A DNA stretch of 37,496 nucleotides from Minisyncoccus sp023229485 (GCA_041663645.1 JBAYMH010000006.1:1-37496), one strand, 5' to 3'; counted from the stretch's first letter, positions 7,322 to 16,198 are shown. The notes: generated by a model from the sequence alone, not told the origin. Numbers and translations are program-made.

Positions 7322-7531
7322 ATGAAATTAATATCAAGAATGATTAAAGCTACTTTGGCAGTATTCACGATTCTTGGTCTCTATGGGATTTGGAAAATAA
7401 CCATAGACACAATGAACTACAAGCAAACAGCAATATTCTATCAGCTAGAAGTTGCAACGTTTGTGTATGCAGCCGCTTGCTGCTTCTTAGTTTGTGTAAT
7501 TGTTTTTTATCTGAAAATTGAAACCAAATAA
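7322..7531 (+). CDS. Two-helix membrane protein (69 residues)
   Basis: ATG 7322 is preceded by GGAGGAGA, one of the strongest ribosome sites in the window; an upstream GTG at 7304 is less likely. Two membrane helices are clear (about 8-27 and 43-63) with a short polar loop between them and a Cys pair in the second. Family unknown. It has its own promoter and terminator, so it is a single-gene unit. Tiny two-helix proteins can be toxins, regulators of membrane enzymes or phage-derived; nothing here decides between these. Confidence 0.65.
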   Translation: MKLISRMIKATLAVFTILGLYGIWKITIDTMNYKQTAIFYQLEVATFVYAAACCFLVCVIVFYLKIETK

Positions 7532-7556
7532 CTGTTTTAAAGCAGTTCTTTTTTTT
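7530..7556 (+). terminator. Intrinsic terminator of the second small unit
   Basis: AACTG, an 8-base loop and CAGTT are followed by C and eight Ts. The T-run touches the -35 box of the next promoter, so the units are packed without gaps. Confidence 0.85.
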
Positions 7557-7583
7557 GACAAAATCCACTTATTGCAATACATT
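7555..7583 (+). promoter_or_regulatory. Promoter of a probably leaderless micro-gene
   Basis: TTGACA, a 17-base spacer and TACATT. The expected transcription start coincides with the ATG at 7590, leaving no room for a 5' leader. Confidence 0.6.
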
Positions 7584-7589
7584 AGTTTT

Positions 7590-7718
7590 ATGGCTCCATC
7601 GGCGAACGAATTAAGCGAGTTTCTGTTCTTTGTTGAAACGATTTTTAGTCTTTTTTTATGTCTCGGAATAGCGTATTTAGCGTTTATATTTTTACATAAA
7701 AAAAGTAAAAAAATTTAA
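7590..7718 (+). CDS. Single-helix membrane micro-protein (42 residues)
   Basis: The frame encodes a short polar N-terminus, one membrane helix (about 12-34) and a Lys-rich C-terminal tail, a positive-inside anchor. It is bracketed by its own promoter and terminator, which argues that it is a real gene although only 42 residues long. No Shine-Dalgarno motif can exist because transcription would begin at or next to the ATG, so translation would be leaderless. Family and function are unknown. Confidence 0.5.
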   Translation: MAPSANELSEFLFFVETIFSLFLCLGIAYLAFIFLHKKSKKI

Positions 7719-7741
7719 CTGCTTCCCATAAGCAGTTTTTT
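7717..7741 (+). terminator. Intrinsic terminator of the micro-gene
   Basis: AACTGCTT, a 5-base loop and AAGCAGTT followed by a T-run. The stem sequence resembles the terminator at 7530-7556. Confidence 0.85.
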
Positions 7742-7745
7742 GAAA

Positions 7746-7770
7746 CAAAAAACTTACCTTCTGGTAAGTT
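7746..7770 (-). terminator. Terminator of the mreB operon
   Basis: AACTTACC, AGAA and GGTAAGTT (minus strand) followed by TTTT, just downstream of the mreB stop. Two convergent terminators therefore sit back to back here. Confidence 0.85.
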
Positions 7771-7777
7771 ATAAAAA

Positions 7778-8842
7778 CTATCTTGGAGTCTGGAGGTCTT
7801 CGATTTCGACTAATACATCGTGATATTCATCCAAGTTCTCAAGCACCATTCCTGCACCTCTTGCAACGGCAGTCATTGGGTCTTCCATTATAAAGCAGGG
7901 GATTTTTGTTTCTTTATTTATTAATTTATCTAATCCACGTAATTGTGCTCCACCGCCCGCTAAGTAAATTCCCTTTTTCATAATATCTGATAATAATTCA
8001 GGAGGAGTAACTTCTACTGTATTCTTAATTTCGTTTACGATTTGAGTAACAGATTTTTCCAGTGCTTTTTTCACATCAAACTGGTTAATAATCACCTCTT
8101 CAGGTAATCCAGTAATTAGATTTCTCCCTCGCATTGCCATTTCCTTAACCTCTTTTTTGTCGGGCTCTTTTTCAAAATAAACAATTCCGATATTAATCTT
8201 AATCCTTTCAGCCGTCCTAACTCCTATTAATAGTTTGTAACGTTCTTGAGCGTAATCAATAATATCTTGATTTAATTTATCTCCAGCAACTCTAAGGCTT
8301 TTAGCAACCACAACTCCACCTAAAGATATCACTCCGACTTCGGTTGTTCCTCCGCCAATATCAACAACAAAGTTTCCGGCTGGTTCATTAACTGGCATTC
8401 TGGCACCTATGGCCGATGCCATCGGCTCTTCGATAAGAAAAACTTCTCTTGCTCCTGCAGATTTTGCGGCATCAATTACTGCCTTTTTTTCTACCTCAGT
8501 AACCCCAGAAGGAATTCCAATAATTACTCTTGGTTTAAAAAGCGTAAAATTATCATGTCTTGAACAATCAATTAAATAGCGTAGCATTTGCTCTGTTACT
8601 TCAAAATCAGAAACGACTCCCGACACAAGAGGCCTTATGGCAACTATATGCCCTGGTGTTCTTCCTACCATCTTCTCTGCTTCTCGTCCGATAGCTAAAA
8701 CTTGACTATTTTTTTTATTCATAGCCACAACAGATGGTTCCGAAAGAATTATTCCCCTACCTCTAACATAGACAAGACAGTTAGCAGTGCCAAGATCAAT
8801 AGCTATGTCTTGAGATAATCCTGAAAAAATTTTATTAAACAT
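7778..8842 (-). CDS. mreB: Rod-shape protein MreB (paralogue A)
   Basis: The 354-residue protein is an actin-like ATPase of the MreB family: N-terminal phosphate-1 motif DLGTANCLVYV (17-27), FVVDIGGGTTEVGVISLGG for phosphate 2, and the C-terminal adenosine motif GIYLAGGGAQLRGLD. MreB polymers on the inner membrane face guide peptidoglycan synthesis and hold cell shape. It is the last gene of a long operon, overlapping proS by 8 bases, and is followed by a terminator. A second MreB lies at the head of the same operon, so the two may form mixed filaments or have divided roles (inference). Confidence 0.97.
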   Translation of the reverse strand: MFNKIFSGLSQDIAIDLGTANCLVYVRGRGIILSEPSVVAMNKKNSQVLAIGREAEKMVGRTPGHIVAIRPLVSGVVSDFEVTEQMLRYLIDCSRHDNFTLFKPRVIIGIPSGVTEVEKKAVIDAAKSAGAREVFLIEEPMASAIGARMPVNEPAGNFVVDIGGGTTEVGVISLGGVVVAKSLRVAGDKLNQDIIDYAQERYKLLIGVRTAERIKINIGIVYFEKEPDKKEVKEMAMRGRNLITGLPEEVIINQFDVKKALEKSVTQIVNEIKNTVEVTPPELLSDIMKKGIYLAGGGAQLRGLDKLINKETKIPCFIMEDPMTAVARGAGMVLENLDEYHDVLVEIEDLQTPR

Positions 8843-10058
8843 TTCTCTTTAGATAGTTAACTAGTTCATTTATTTTAACCAAAGAAGCCTCCATTTCCAC
8901 CCTTGCTTTAATTTCAACGCTATTAGCTGCTAAAGTCTTTTGACTTACCACTATCCGAAGTGGAATTCCCATCAAGTCGGCATCATTTAATTTTTCTCCT
9001 GCAGTTTTTTCGCTTCTATTATCGTATAATACTTCAATCCTCTCTTTTTGTAAAATTTCATATATTTCACTACATTTTTCCACTACGTCAATACTTCCAC
9101 CGTCTATCTGGATTAAATGAACTGCAAATGGTGCGATTGATTTTGGCCAAATAACCCCCTTGTTATCACTTAAGACTTCAACAACTGTTCCGAGTAAGCG
9201 AGTAATACCAATTCCATAACATCCCATAACTAATGGCTTGCCATTTTGAGCTAGTAAATTAAATGGACTTGTATATTTTGTACTAAGTTTAAAAATATTA
9301 CCAACTTCAATTGCTTTTTTTTCTTCTAATTCGCTATTACCACATTGTGGACATGTTCCACCCGCAACTTCTTTATTCGCTGCTATTTTACACTTATGGC
9401 AAATATAAATGACATCTTCTCCAGCATCAGTAATGGTTTGGAATTCATGGGAATATTTTGAGAATGTTCCACCTGAAGCTAAGGTTAGAAAAGTAACATC
9501 ACCTAAATTTAATCGACGATAAACATTAAAATATGCTTCTTTAACTTTTTCATAATAATCATCCAAGTCATCTTGGTTCTCATGAAAAGAATATAAATCT
9601 TTCATTATAAATTCTTTCCCTCGAAGAAGTCCAGATTTTGCACGTGGCTCATTGCGAAATTTTGTTTGTATTTGATAAACTGCTTTTGGTAAATCTTTAT
9701 TAGATAACAGAAATTTTTTCATTAAAGGCGTAATAACCTCCTCATGTGTCCACCCAAGTCCATAAGGCTCGTTCTCAATTTTATACATCTCTTCAACGTT
9801 CCAGCGGCCAGTTGTCTCCCATATCTCTTTTGGATGTAGGCTTGGCATCAAAATCTCTTGAGCATCTAATGCATCCATTTCCTCTCTTACAATATCTTGT
9901 ATCTTTTTAACTACCCTAAGTCCGAGTGGCAGTAAAGTATAGACACCAGAAGATAGCTTATCAACAAAGCCAGCCCTGATCAAATATTGAGCATTTATAC
10001 TCATTTCCCCTGATGGGTTTTCTTTTTGAGTTTTAGTAAAAAGATGAGATTGTTTCAT
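8835..10058 (-). CDS. proS: Prolyl-tRNA synthetase, short form
   Basis: A class II aminoacyl-tRNA synthetase that charges tRNA-Pro. Motif 1/2 region GLRVVKKIQDIVREEM and motif 3 MGCYGIGITRLLG are present, followed by an anticodon-binding domain with FAVHLIQI. At 407 residues it lacks the inserted editing domain found in E. coli-type enzymes of about 570 residues. A CxxC pair twice around residues 218-238 suggests a small zinc knuckle in place of the insert. It sits in the operon between rseP (4 bases upstream) and mreB (8-base overlap), and its ATG has no Shine-Dalgarno motif. Confidence 0.96.
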   Translation of the reverse strand: MKQSHLFTKTQKENPSGEMSINAQYLIRAGFVDKLSSGVYTLLPLGLRVVKKIQDIVREEMDALDAQEILMPSLHPKEIWETTGRWNVEEMYKIENEPYGLGWTHEEVITPLMKKFLLSNKDLPKAVYQIQTKFRNEPRAKSGLLRGKEFIMKDLYSFHENQDDLDDYYEKVKEAYFNVYRRLNLGDVTFLTLASGGTFSKYSHEFQTITDAGEDVIYICHKCKIAANKEVAGGTCPQCGNSELEEKKAIEVGNIFKLSTKYTSPFNLLAQNGKPLVMGCYGIGITRLLGTVVEVLSDNKGVIWPKSIAPFAVHLIQIDGGSIDVVEKCSEIYEILQKERIEVLYDNRSEKTAGEKLNDADLMGIPLRIVVSQKTLAANSVEIKARVEMEASLVKINELVNYLKRNV

Positions 10059-10062
10059 AAAA

Positions 10063-11199
10063 TTATAGTTTGAAAATAATATCTTTGAACTGTATAAAAT
10101 CCTTTACAATCAAGAAAACAGCTAATAATATTAGGATAGCAAATCCCCCAAGTTCAATTTTTCCTTGTAGGTTTTTATTAAATATTTTTTTATTTATTGA
10201 TTCTAGTGCGATATATATTAATTTCGCACCATCCATTGCGGGAATTGGCAATAAATTTGTAATTCCTAAAGCCAAAGATAAAAGTGCAATAAGATTAATA
10301 ACTTCGATTAATCCATTTTGAACAATAATTTTTGTTATGGCAAAAATTCCAACTGGTCCGGTCATCGAAGAAGATAATAGTTCAACATTTTTTTCCTTTA
10401 CTGAAAGATTAAACATGTATCCCATCGCAGTAAAAGAATAATCTATATAATTATAGGCGTGAAAAAATCCTGAAAATACTTTATCGATTGGGCTATTATA
10501 ATCTATTATTATAATATCCCTCATTCCGATGCCGACAATCGCACGTTTTGCGTCCTGATTATATTCTGGAATAATATTTACTGTTTTTTCTTGTCTTGTT
10601 GCCCAGTCTAAATATTTTAAAACGACTTCCTTATTATTATTTTCTCCAATTATTTCAGTAGTTTCATTTCCGTTATGAATATCTTCTCCATTGATAGATA
10701 AAATAATATCACGAGTCTTAATCCCTGCCTTTTCCGCTGGAGAATTAGCCGAAATTCCATTAACTAAAACTCTTTTTTCTTGCTGTCCAAATTTAAAATG
10801 AAAATCATCTATTATTAACGGCTGATAGCTTTTAAAACCATACGCAAACATTATTATGTAAAAAACTAACGCGGCGAAAATAATATTCATAAAAACACCA
10901 TTGAAACAGATAAAAGCTCTTGCCCAAGGCCCTTTGGTGTCATAACTATGCTTATCGGTATCGCTTTTTTCATCTTCAGTGTCCATTCCATAAATTTTGT
11001 TGTATCCCCCCAAAGGAATTGCTCCCAATACATAATTAGTTTCACCTATTTTTTTCTCCCAAATTTTGGGAGGAAACCCAATACTAAATTCATCCACCCT
11101 TGTGCCCGTTAATTTTGCGGCCCAAAAATGGCCCAATTCATGAACCATAACAACCAAACCTAAAATAAATAAAAAAATTAAAATATCAACAATAAACAT
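10063..11199 (-). CDS. rseP: Site-2 membrane metalloprotease, RseP family
   Basis: HELGH at residues 20-24 in the first membrane helix is the zinc site, and LLPIPAMDG in a later helix matches the second catalytic motif of site-2 proteases. One PDZ domain lies between them, with SANSPAEKAGIKTRDIILSI. The family cleaves membrane-bound substrates such as anti-sigma factors or leftover signal peptides. The 378-residue length and a single PDZ fit the Gram-positive/CPR type better than E. coli RseP, which has two. It is co-transcribed with frr and proS, which is a common arrangement. Confidence 0.95.
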   Translation of the reverse strand: MFIVDILIFLFILGLVVMVHELGHFWAAKLTGTRVDEFSIGFPPKIWEKKIGETNYVLGAIPLGGYNKIYGMDTEDEKSDTDKHSYDTKGPWARAFICFNGVFMNIIFAALVFYIIMFAYGFKSYQPLIIDDFHFKFGQQEKRVLVNGISANSPAEKAGIKTRDIILSINGEDIHNGNETTEIIGENNNKEVVLKYLDWATRQEKTVNIIPEYNQDAKRAIVGIGMRDIIIIDYNSPIDKVFSGFFHAYNYIDYSFTAMGYMFNLSVKEKNVELLSSSMTGPVGIFAITKIIVQNGLIEVINLIALLSLALGITNLLPIPAMDGAKLIYIALESINKKIFNKNLQGKIELGGFAILILLAVFLIVKDFIQFKDIIFKL

Positions 11200-11259
11200 A
11201 AATGTTGTGGCTAGTAACTAGTAATTAGTAATTCGTAATTGGTAGCTGAGTATCAATCA

Positions 11260-11814
11260 CTATCCCTCGATTTCAATTTTTTTTCTACTAACAAGCTCGT
11301 CAATTCTTTTACTATATTTATCTACAGTTTCTTGAAGCTTATCTTTTGCTTTGAACTTGTCATCCTCTCTAATCAAACCCTCTCTTGTTTTTGCTTGGAT
11401 ATCTGTCCATGCCTCATCCCTAAATTTACGAATAGTTTCTTTTGCCCCATTCTCAACTTGAGATAAGGCCTTTGAAAGCTCTTTTCGAAGCTCCTCTGAC
11501 ATTGGAGGAAGGGTAATTAAAATGCTATTTCCTTCTACCCTTGACGATAGCCCGCTCGCCTCTCTTGAAATAGCTTTTTCTATCAATTCTAAATATGACC
11601 TATCCCAAGGCTGAATCAGTAATTGTTTTCCCGATGGCGAAGAAATAGCAGCTAATTGTTTTATCGGTAGCATATCGCCAAAGCATTCTACTTTTATGTC
11701 TTCTATTAAGGCAGAATTTGCTCTTCCTGTTCTAAAAGAAGCAACTTTTTTTTGAGCAAAATCTACGGCTTTTTCGAATTCTGGTTCAATTGCTTTTATA
11801 ATTTCTATATACAT
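11260..11814 (-). CDS. frr: Ribosome recycling factor
   Basis: A 184-residue protein, close to the family norm of 185. FRTGRANSALIEDIKVECFG near the N-terminus and the C-terminal KFKAKDKLQETVDKYSKRID are typical of RRF, which with EF-G splits ribosomes after termination. No Shine-Dalgarno motif before the ATG. It lies between holB and rseP in the operon; the 60-base gap to rseP contains a degenerate TAGTAATTAGTAATTCGTAA run of no clear function. Confidence 0.97.
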   Translation of the reverse strand: MYIEIIKAIEPEFEKAVDFAQKKVASFRTGRANSALIEDIKVECFGDMLPIKQLAAISSPSGKQLLIQPWDRSYLELIEKAISREASGLSSRVEGNSILITLPPMSEELRKELSKALSQVENGAKETIRKFRDEAWTDIQAKTREGLIREDDKFKAKDKLQETVDKYSKRIDELVSRKKIEIEG

Positions 11815-11842
11815 ATATTTTATTCTTATTAATAATGCAACC

Positions 11843-12781
11843 TTATAACTCCATTACTAATTCGTCTAATACTAATTTTTTACTTGAATTAGTATTTTCT
11901 ATTAAATATTTTGATTGCCCTATTTTTTTGATAATGTTTTTTATTTTTTGAGTACTATAATTAAATTGCTGGTCCTCTTCGGGTTTCATTATTTTTGTCA
12001 AAAGTTCTTTTCGAAAATATCTTTCCCATATTTCTAGCATTTCTATCATTTCTTCATAATTTTCTGATTTTTCCTTAGAATAAGCAAATTTCTTATTTAA
12101 TTTTGATATCTTTAAGTCTATAAGATCGGAAATAATTTTTTCGAACCATTCTTTTTTTTCGGGTGATGTAAAATAATCAATGGCCTTGCCTATCTGCCCT
12201 GATGAAATGGCCGAAATTCCTTTTGCTTTTTCTGCGGATGCTCCAAGAGTAATAAGATAATCCTCAATTTCTTTTTTTGGCAAAATAGAAAACTTCATAT
12301 TTTGAACCCGAGAATTAATTGTTGGAAGTAGTGAGTCGGGACGATCAGTAATTAGGACAAGAACCGTCTTTCCTTTTGGCTCTTCCAGTGTCTTTAAAAA
12401 AGAGTTCTGAGAATGATGATTCATTAGATGAGCATCATCAACAATCCCTGCTTTGTATCCTCCACTAAAAGATGTTAAACAAAATTTCTCCTGCAAATCC
12501 CTTATTTGCTCAATTTTAATTTCTTTTGATTCGTCTTCTGGGCAAATTATACTGAAATCAGGAATAGTATTACTATCAATATTACGACAAGAATAGCACT
12601 CGGAACAAAACCCCCACCCGCTAGGTCGATTGGTACAAAAAATTGATTTTATAAATTCAATCGCAATCTTTTTTTTACCTATTTTTTTTGGACCAGAGAA
12701 AAGGATTGCATGCGGTATATTTCCACTTTTAATTAGACGCCCTAAAAGCTGCTTTTCTTTTGTATGACCAATTGACTCCAT
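11843..12781 (-). CDS. holB: DNA polymerase III delta-prime-like clamp-loader subunit
   Basis: The N-terminal AAA+ region has a degenerate Walker A (GPKKIGKKKIAIEF, about 30-43), a four-Cys zinc module with CSECYSC, a DDAH sequence in the Walker B position, and a sensor/arginine-finger-like NSRVQNM. These fit the delta-prime subunit of the clamp loader, which opens the sliding clamp with DnaX and delta. At 312 residues it is near the usual length. The start is 4 bases from the murA stop, so translation is probably coupled. DnaX itself is unlikely because the protein is too short. Confidence 0.9.
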   Translation of the reverse strand: MESIGHTKEKQLLGRLIKSGNIPHAILFSGPKKIGKKKIAIEFIKSIFCTNRPSGWGFCSECYSCRNIDSNTIPDFSIICPEDESKEIKIEQIRDLQEKFCLTSFSGGYKAGIVDDAHLMNHHSQNSFLKTLEEPKGKTVLVLITDRPDSLLPTINSRVQNMKFSILPKKEIEDYLITLGASAEKAKGISAISSGQIGKAIDYFTSPEKKEWFEKIISDLIDLKISKLNKKFAYSKEKSENYEEMIEMLEIWERYFRKELLTKIMKPEEDQQFNYSTQKIKNIIKKIGQSKYLIENTNSSKKLVLDELVMEL

Positions 12782-12785
12782 TTTA

Positions 12786-14087
12786 TTACTTTACCTTTTT
12801 TATATTTGCTCCAAGCTTATTTAATCTTTCATCTATTTTTTCATATCCTCTATCAATTTGATAAGTATTGCTGATTGTTGTAATTCCTTCGGCAATTAAG
12901 CCAGCAATTATAAGTGATGCCCCGCCCCTAAGATCAAACGAACCAACGTCTTGTCCATAAAGCTTTGTAACTCCGTTTATAGTTGCTCTATGAGGGTCTG
13001 ATAAGAATACCTCTGCTCCCATTTTAGTCAAAGCATCAAGATATTTTAAGCGGCCCTCATAAAGAGGGTCATGTAAAATTGTCTGCCCTTTAGTCTGCGT
13101 AGCCAGAACTCCAATGACTTGTAATAAGTCAGTAGGAAATCCTGGAAAGGGCAAGGATTGAATTTTCTTGATAATAATATTCTTACTAGGAATCATCTTT
13201 ATGTCTACTAACCCATTTCCCTTTTGGGTTATTTCAAAATTAACGCCAAATGACTTCAATTTTTTAAGGAAAAAACTGAGATAATAATATTCTACATTCT
13301 TAACTAATATCTCTCCTTTGGTAGTGGCTGCGAGGACAATAAATGTTCCGGCTTCGATTGGATCATACATTATTGAATGTTTGAACCCTTTTAATTTTTG
13401 TTCTCCAAAAACCTCTAATTGATGCGACCCAATCCCCTCTATTTTGACCCCCATCTTAATCAAGACTTTTATTAATTCACGATTAGGATAATCAGCGTCT
13501 CCTCCAAATATCGTTACTTTTTTAAAAGCTGTTGCAAGTAGTGTAGCATTTGCTGTCGCCGTTACGCTGATTTCATCCAAAATTACGAAATACTCATCTT
13601 TCTTTTGCTTTATGGTAAAAAAATAAGCATTTCTTTCACGGCCATTCTTTTTTGTCTTTTCCTTTTTTGCAACAACATCCATTTGATTAAAAACGTCCAA
13701 GTGAGAATCAATACTTCGAACCCCAATAACACATCCACCAGGTTGTGGTAAATTGGCTTTGCCAAATCTTGCGAGCAATGCTCCAATTAAAAGAACCGAG
13801 CCACGAAACTTTAAAGCTAAGTCTGCATCCATTTTTTTTGGATTAGCATTTTTTGCATTTATTCTTACTTTTCGTTCGCCAAGCCATTCAATTATCACTC
13901 CCATACTTTCAAATATCTCAAGCAGTCTATAAATGTCTTCGATTAGAGGTAGGTTATCAATAATGCAATCTTCTTCGGTTAGAAGTGTGGCTACCAACAC
14001 AGGAAAAGCAGCGTTTTTTGAGCCTGCTACTTCTATTTCTCCAGAAAGTTTTTTCTTTCCTTCTATTATAAGTTTATCGTCTGTCAT
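12786..14087 (-). CDS. murA: UDP-N-acetylglucosamine 1-carboxyvinyltransferase
   Basis: Catalyses the first committed step of peptidoglycan synthesis, adding enolpyruvate from PEP to UDP-GlcNAc in the cytoplasm. SKNAAFP near residues 23-29 and the catalytic Cys119 in PQPGGCVIG are both present, so it should be fosfomycin-sensitive in principle. At 433 residues it has a full EPSP-synthase-like double domain with a small insertion near 140-155. Its ATG overlaps the end of the upstream mreB paralogue by 14 bases, which ties precursor synthesis to the cytoskeleton gene. Confidence 0.97.
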   Translation of the reverse strand: MTDDKLIIEGKKKLSGEIEVAGSKNAAFPVLVATLLTEEDCIIDNLPLIEDIYRLLEIFESMGVIIEWLGERKVRINAKNANPKKMDADLALKFRGSVLLIGALLARFGKANLPQPGGCVIGVRSIDSHLDVFNQMDVVAKKEKTKKNGRERNAYFFTIKQKKDEYFVILDEISVTATANATLLATAFKKVTIFGGDADYPNRELIKVLIKMGVKIEGIGSHQLEVFGEQKLKGFKHSIMYDPIEAGTFIVLAATTKGEILVKNVEYYYLSFFLKKLKSFGVNFEITQKGNGLVDIKMIPSKNIIIKKIQSLPFPGFPTDLLQVIGVLATQTKGQTILHDPLYEGRLKYLDALTKMGAEVFLSDPHRATINGVTKLYGQDVGSFDLRGGASLIIAGLIAEGITTISNTYQIDRGYEKIDERLNKLGANIKKVK

Positions 14088-15090
14088 TTTGTTTTTTAGA
14101 CATTATGCTTCTTTTATATACGTCTAGATTATCGAGCATTACCCCTGTACCCTTTGCCACGCAAGCAAGTGGATCTTCGGCAACAAAACATGGAACTCCT
14201 GTCGCTTCTGAAAATAAGACTGCAATATTTCTAAGACATGCACCACCTCCCGCGATAACCATACCTTTATCCATAATATCGGCTGACAATTCAGGTGGGG
14301 TTTCCCTGAGAACATTTTTAATACATTGAATAATCTCTCGAAGCGGTTCAGCAATTGCAAGACAAACCTCATTTGAGCTGACTTTAATCGTTTTTGGCAA
14401 TCCCAACATCAAGTCCCTGCCTTTTATTTCTAAAAATTTAGGTTCCTTTTCAATAACAGCTGTTCCAATCTTAATTTTTATTTCTTCTGCTGTTTGTTCT
14501 CCAATTGCTAAGTTGTATTTATCTTTTATAAAATTTGTAATGCCAACATCTAGTTTGTCGCCTGCTACCCTAAGAGAGAAAGAGTTGACTATTCCCCCTA
14601 ATGAAATAACCGCGACCTCTGTCGTTCCTCCTCCAATATCAATAATCATATGCCCAGAAGAAGAATTTATTGGGATTCCTGCCCCGATTGCTGAAAGAAT
14701 TGGTTCTTTTGCCAAAAAAACATCCTTAGCTCCAGCCCACATTCCCGATTCTACAACTGCCCTTCTTTCGGTTGAAGTAATTCCAGCGGGAACTCCAATC
14801 AGAAGCTCTGGTTTAAAAAATCTTGAAAATCCAGTATTTACACTATTTATAAAGTGTCTTAGCATTGCTTGAGTTGTGCGGTAATCAGCAATAACCCCCT
14901 CTCTTAGCGGCCTATAAACCTTTATTGTGTCTGGAGTCCTACCAATCATCTCTTTAGCCTCCTGTCCAACTGCCATTACCTTATTTTCTAAAAGAGAAAC
15001 AGCCACTACTGATGGCTCATTTAAAACAATTCCTTTGTTTGGTATAAAAACTAATGAATTTTTTGTTCCTAAATCTATTCCTATTTTCAT
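14074..15090 (-). CDS. MreB-like cell-shape protein (paralogue B)
   Basis: A second MreB-family actin homologue of 338 residues: phosphate-1 IDLGTKNSLVFI (4-15), phosphate-2 MIIDIGGGTTEVAVISLGG, and adenosine motif GMVIAGGGACLRN. It begins directly at the ATPase core without the amphipathic N-terminal extension of some MreBs. It is first in the operon, before murA. Minus-strand TTGTTA and TATTAA with 17 bases between them, about 15 bases upstream of the ATG, may be the operon promoter. Mbl or MreBH are alternative names for such paralogues, but I cannot choose. Confidence 0.93.
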   Translation of the reverse strand: MKIGIDLGTKNSLVFIPNKGIVLNEPSVVAVSLLENKVMAVGQEAKEMIGRTPDTIKVYRPLREGVIADYRTTQAMLRHFINSVNTGFSRFFKPELLIGVPAGITSTERRAVVESGMWAGAKDVFLAKEPILSAIGAGIPINSSSGHMIIDIGGGTTEVAVISLGGIVNSFSLRVAGDKLDVGITNFIKDKYNLAIGEQTAEEIKIKIGTAVIEKEPKFLEIKGRDLMLGLPKTIKVSSNEVCLAIAEPLREIIQCIKNVLRETPPELSADIMDKGMVIAGGGACLRNIAVLFSEATGVPCFVAEDPLACVAKGTGVMLDNLDVYKRSIMSKKQNDRR

Positions 15091-15123
15091 TATTTTTCCA
15101 GTAATTAATAATATAAAGCTAAT

Positions 15124-16140
15124 TCAATAACAATGAATTAGGCAAATTAATTGTAGCCAATAAACACCTGTTTGGCAAGGTTGAATTTTTTGGTAAAAAA
15201 GCCAAAAATACGCAGTAAAATGCGATTTGAATAAAAAAATAACATCTATGAGTTTAGATGTTTTATAGGATAAGGAGCTGTTTTTGTTGAAAATATTTTT
15301 CATATTGGATAAATATTTTTTCATTGTATCTAACGATAAACTATTTTGCAAAGCAATACCCTTTTGATATTTAGTCATGTACTCTATGGCACATTGCCTT
15401 GCATTCTTTGAATCTTCAGAATATAGTGTTTTTATCAAATATACGATAATTGAGAATATTGTTGCACATAGTCCAGCAAAGAATATAACTGAAAGGTTTG
15501 CTTGTTGTATAATTAATCCATTCAAAAGAAATATCGAAAGTAGTCCTCCGAAAATAATTTTTGCTCTATATAACTGATGAGAAAAATTATACTCTATTTT
15601 ACTTGAAATTAAATCTATTGGATTATTGAATTCGAACCTGAATATATATAGACAGCTGGCAACCACCAAGAATGTGGCTGCAATAGTTGAAAATGATATT
15701 ATATTTAATATTGCAAGTGCCCTTAGTCCTGCTGTGCAGGCAAGAATTACAAACCATAGCGTCCATTTTTCTCCATTTAGATAAAAAATAAAATCTTTTC
15801 GTTGGGCATTGATTCCGATTTTCTTTTTATGCTCTTTGGACTCACTATATCTCTTTTGATTTTCTACCCTAAGCCCTTGTTGCTTTGTATTTTCGTGAGG
15901 GCTTTCTTCGTCAGTAATTTTCGCTTTTGTGTCTTTGATAAGCTGGTTTAGGTCAACTCTTTTTTCATTGAAATATTGATTCAATTCGAATTTATTTTTA
16001 ATGTACTGTGCAAAAAAAATAGTACTGACTACGATAATTAAAACTGCACTAGCAAGGTTGTCTAGTATATCAACAACGAATATACCAGCAACGAAAACTA
16101 ACATCTGCTTAAACAAGTTCCAGTCACTTTTTTCAATCAT
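15124..16140 (-). CDS. Multi-pass membrane protein; C-terminal end uncertain
   Basis: ATG 16140 has AAGGTGA upstream and a promoter at 16170-16198. The 338-residue frame has two N-terminal membrane helices (about 10-45), a charged loop (about 50-118), four further helices (about 125-240) and a cytoplasmic tail. No family recognised. A strong terminator hairpin with a seven-T run lies inside the frame at 15233-15262, so the last 40 or so residues would be translated only from read-through mRNA. Another frame has a stop (CTATAA region) just before the hairpin, which hints at a frameshift or a lost stop codon. Confidence 0.6.
   Translation of the reverse strand: MIEKSDWNLFKQMLVFVAGIFVVDILDNLASAVLIIVVSTIFFAQYIKNKFELNQYFNEKRVDLNQLIKDTKAKITDEESPHENTKQQGLRVENQKRYSESKEHKKKIGINAQRKDFIFYLNGEKWTLWFVILACTAGLRALAILNIISFSTIAATFLVVASCLYIFRFEFNNPIDLISSKIEYNFSHQLYRAKIIFGGLLSIFLLNGLIIQQANLSVIFFAGLCATIFSIIVYLIKTLYSEDSKNARQCAIEYMTKYQKGIALQNSLSLDTMKKYLSNMKNIFNKNSSLSYKTSKLIDVIFLFKSHFTAYFWLFYQKIQPCQTGVYWLQLICLIHCY
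15233..15262 (-). terminator. Intrinsic terminator inside the annotated frame
   Basis: AACATCT, an 8-base loop and AGATGTT, followed on the minus strand by A and seven Ts. It lies upstream of the nominal stop of the membrane-protein gene at 15124. Confidence 0.75.
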
Positions 16141-16169
16141 TTTTTGTCACCTTTTGGTTAACAGAAATC

Positions 16170-16198
16170 ATCATATATTATTTTTGGATTTATTTCAA
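16170..16198 (-). promoter_or_regulatory. Promoter of the multi-pass membrane protein gene
   Basis: TTGAAA, a 17-base spacer and TATGAT. The -35 box overlaps the 3' end of the MFS gene. Confidence 0.65.

Noticed and set aside
14105..14872. Plus-strand frames opposite the second MreB
   Set aside because: MreB motifs on the minus strand are unambiguous; the opposite frames are shadows.
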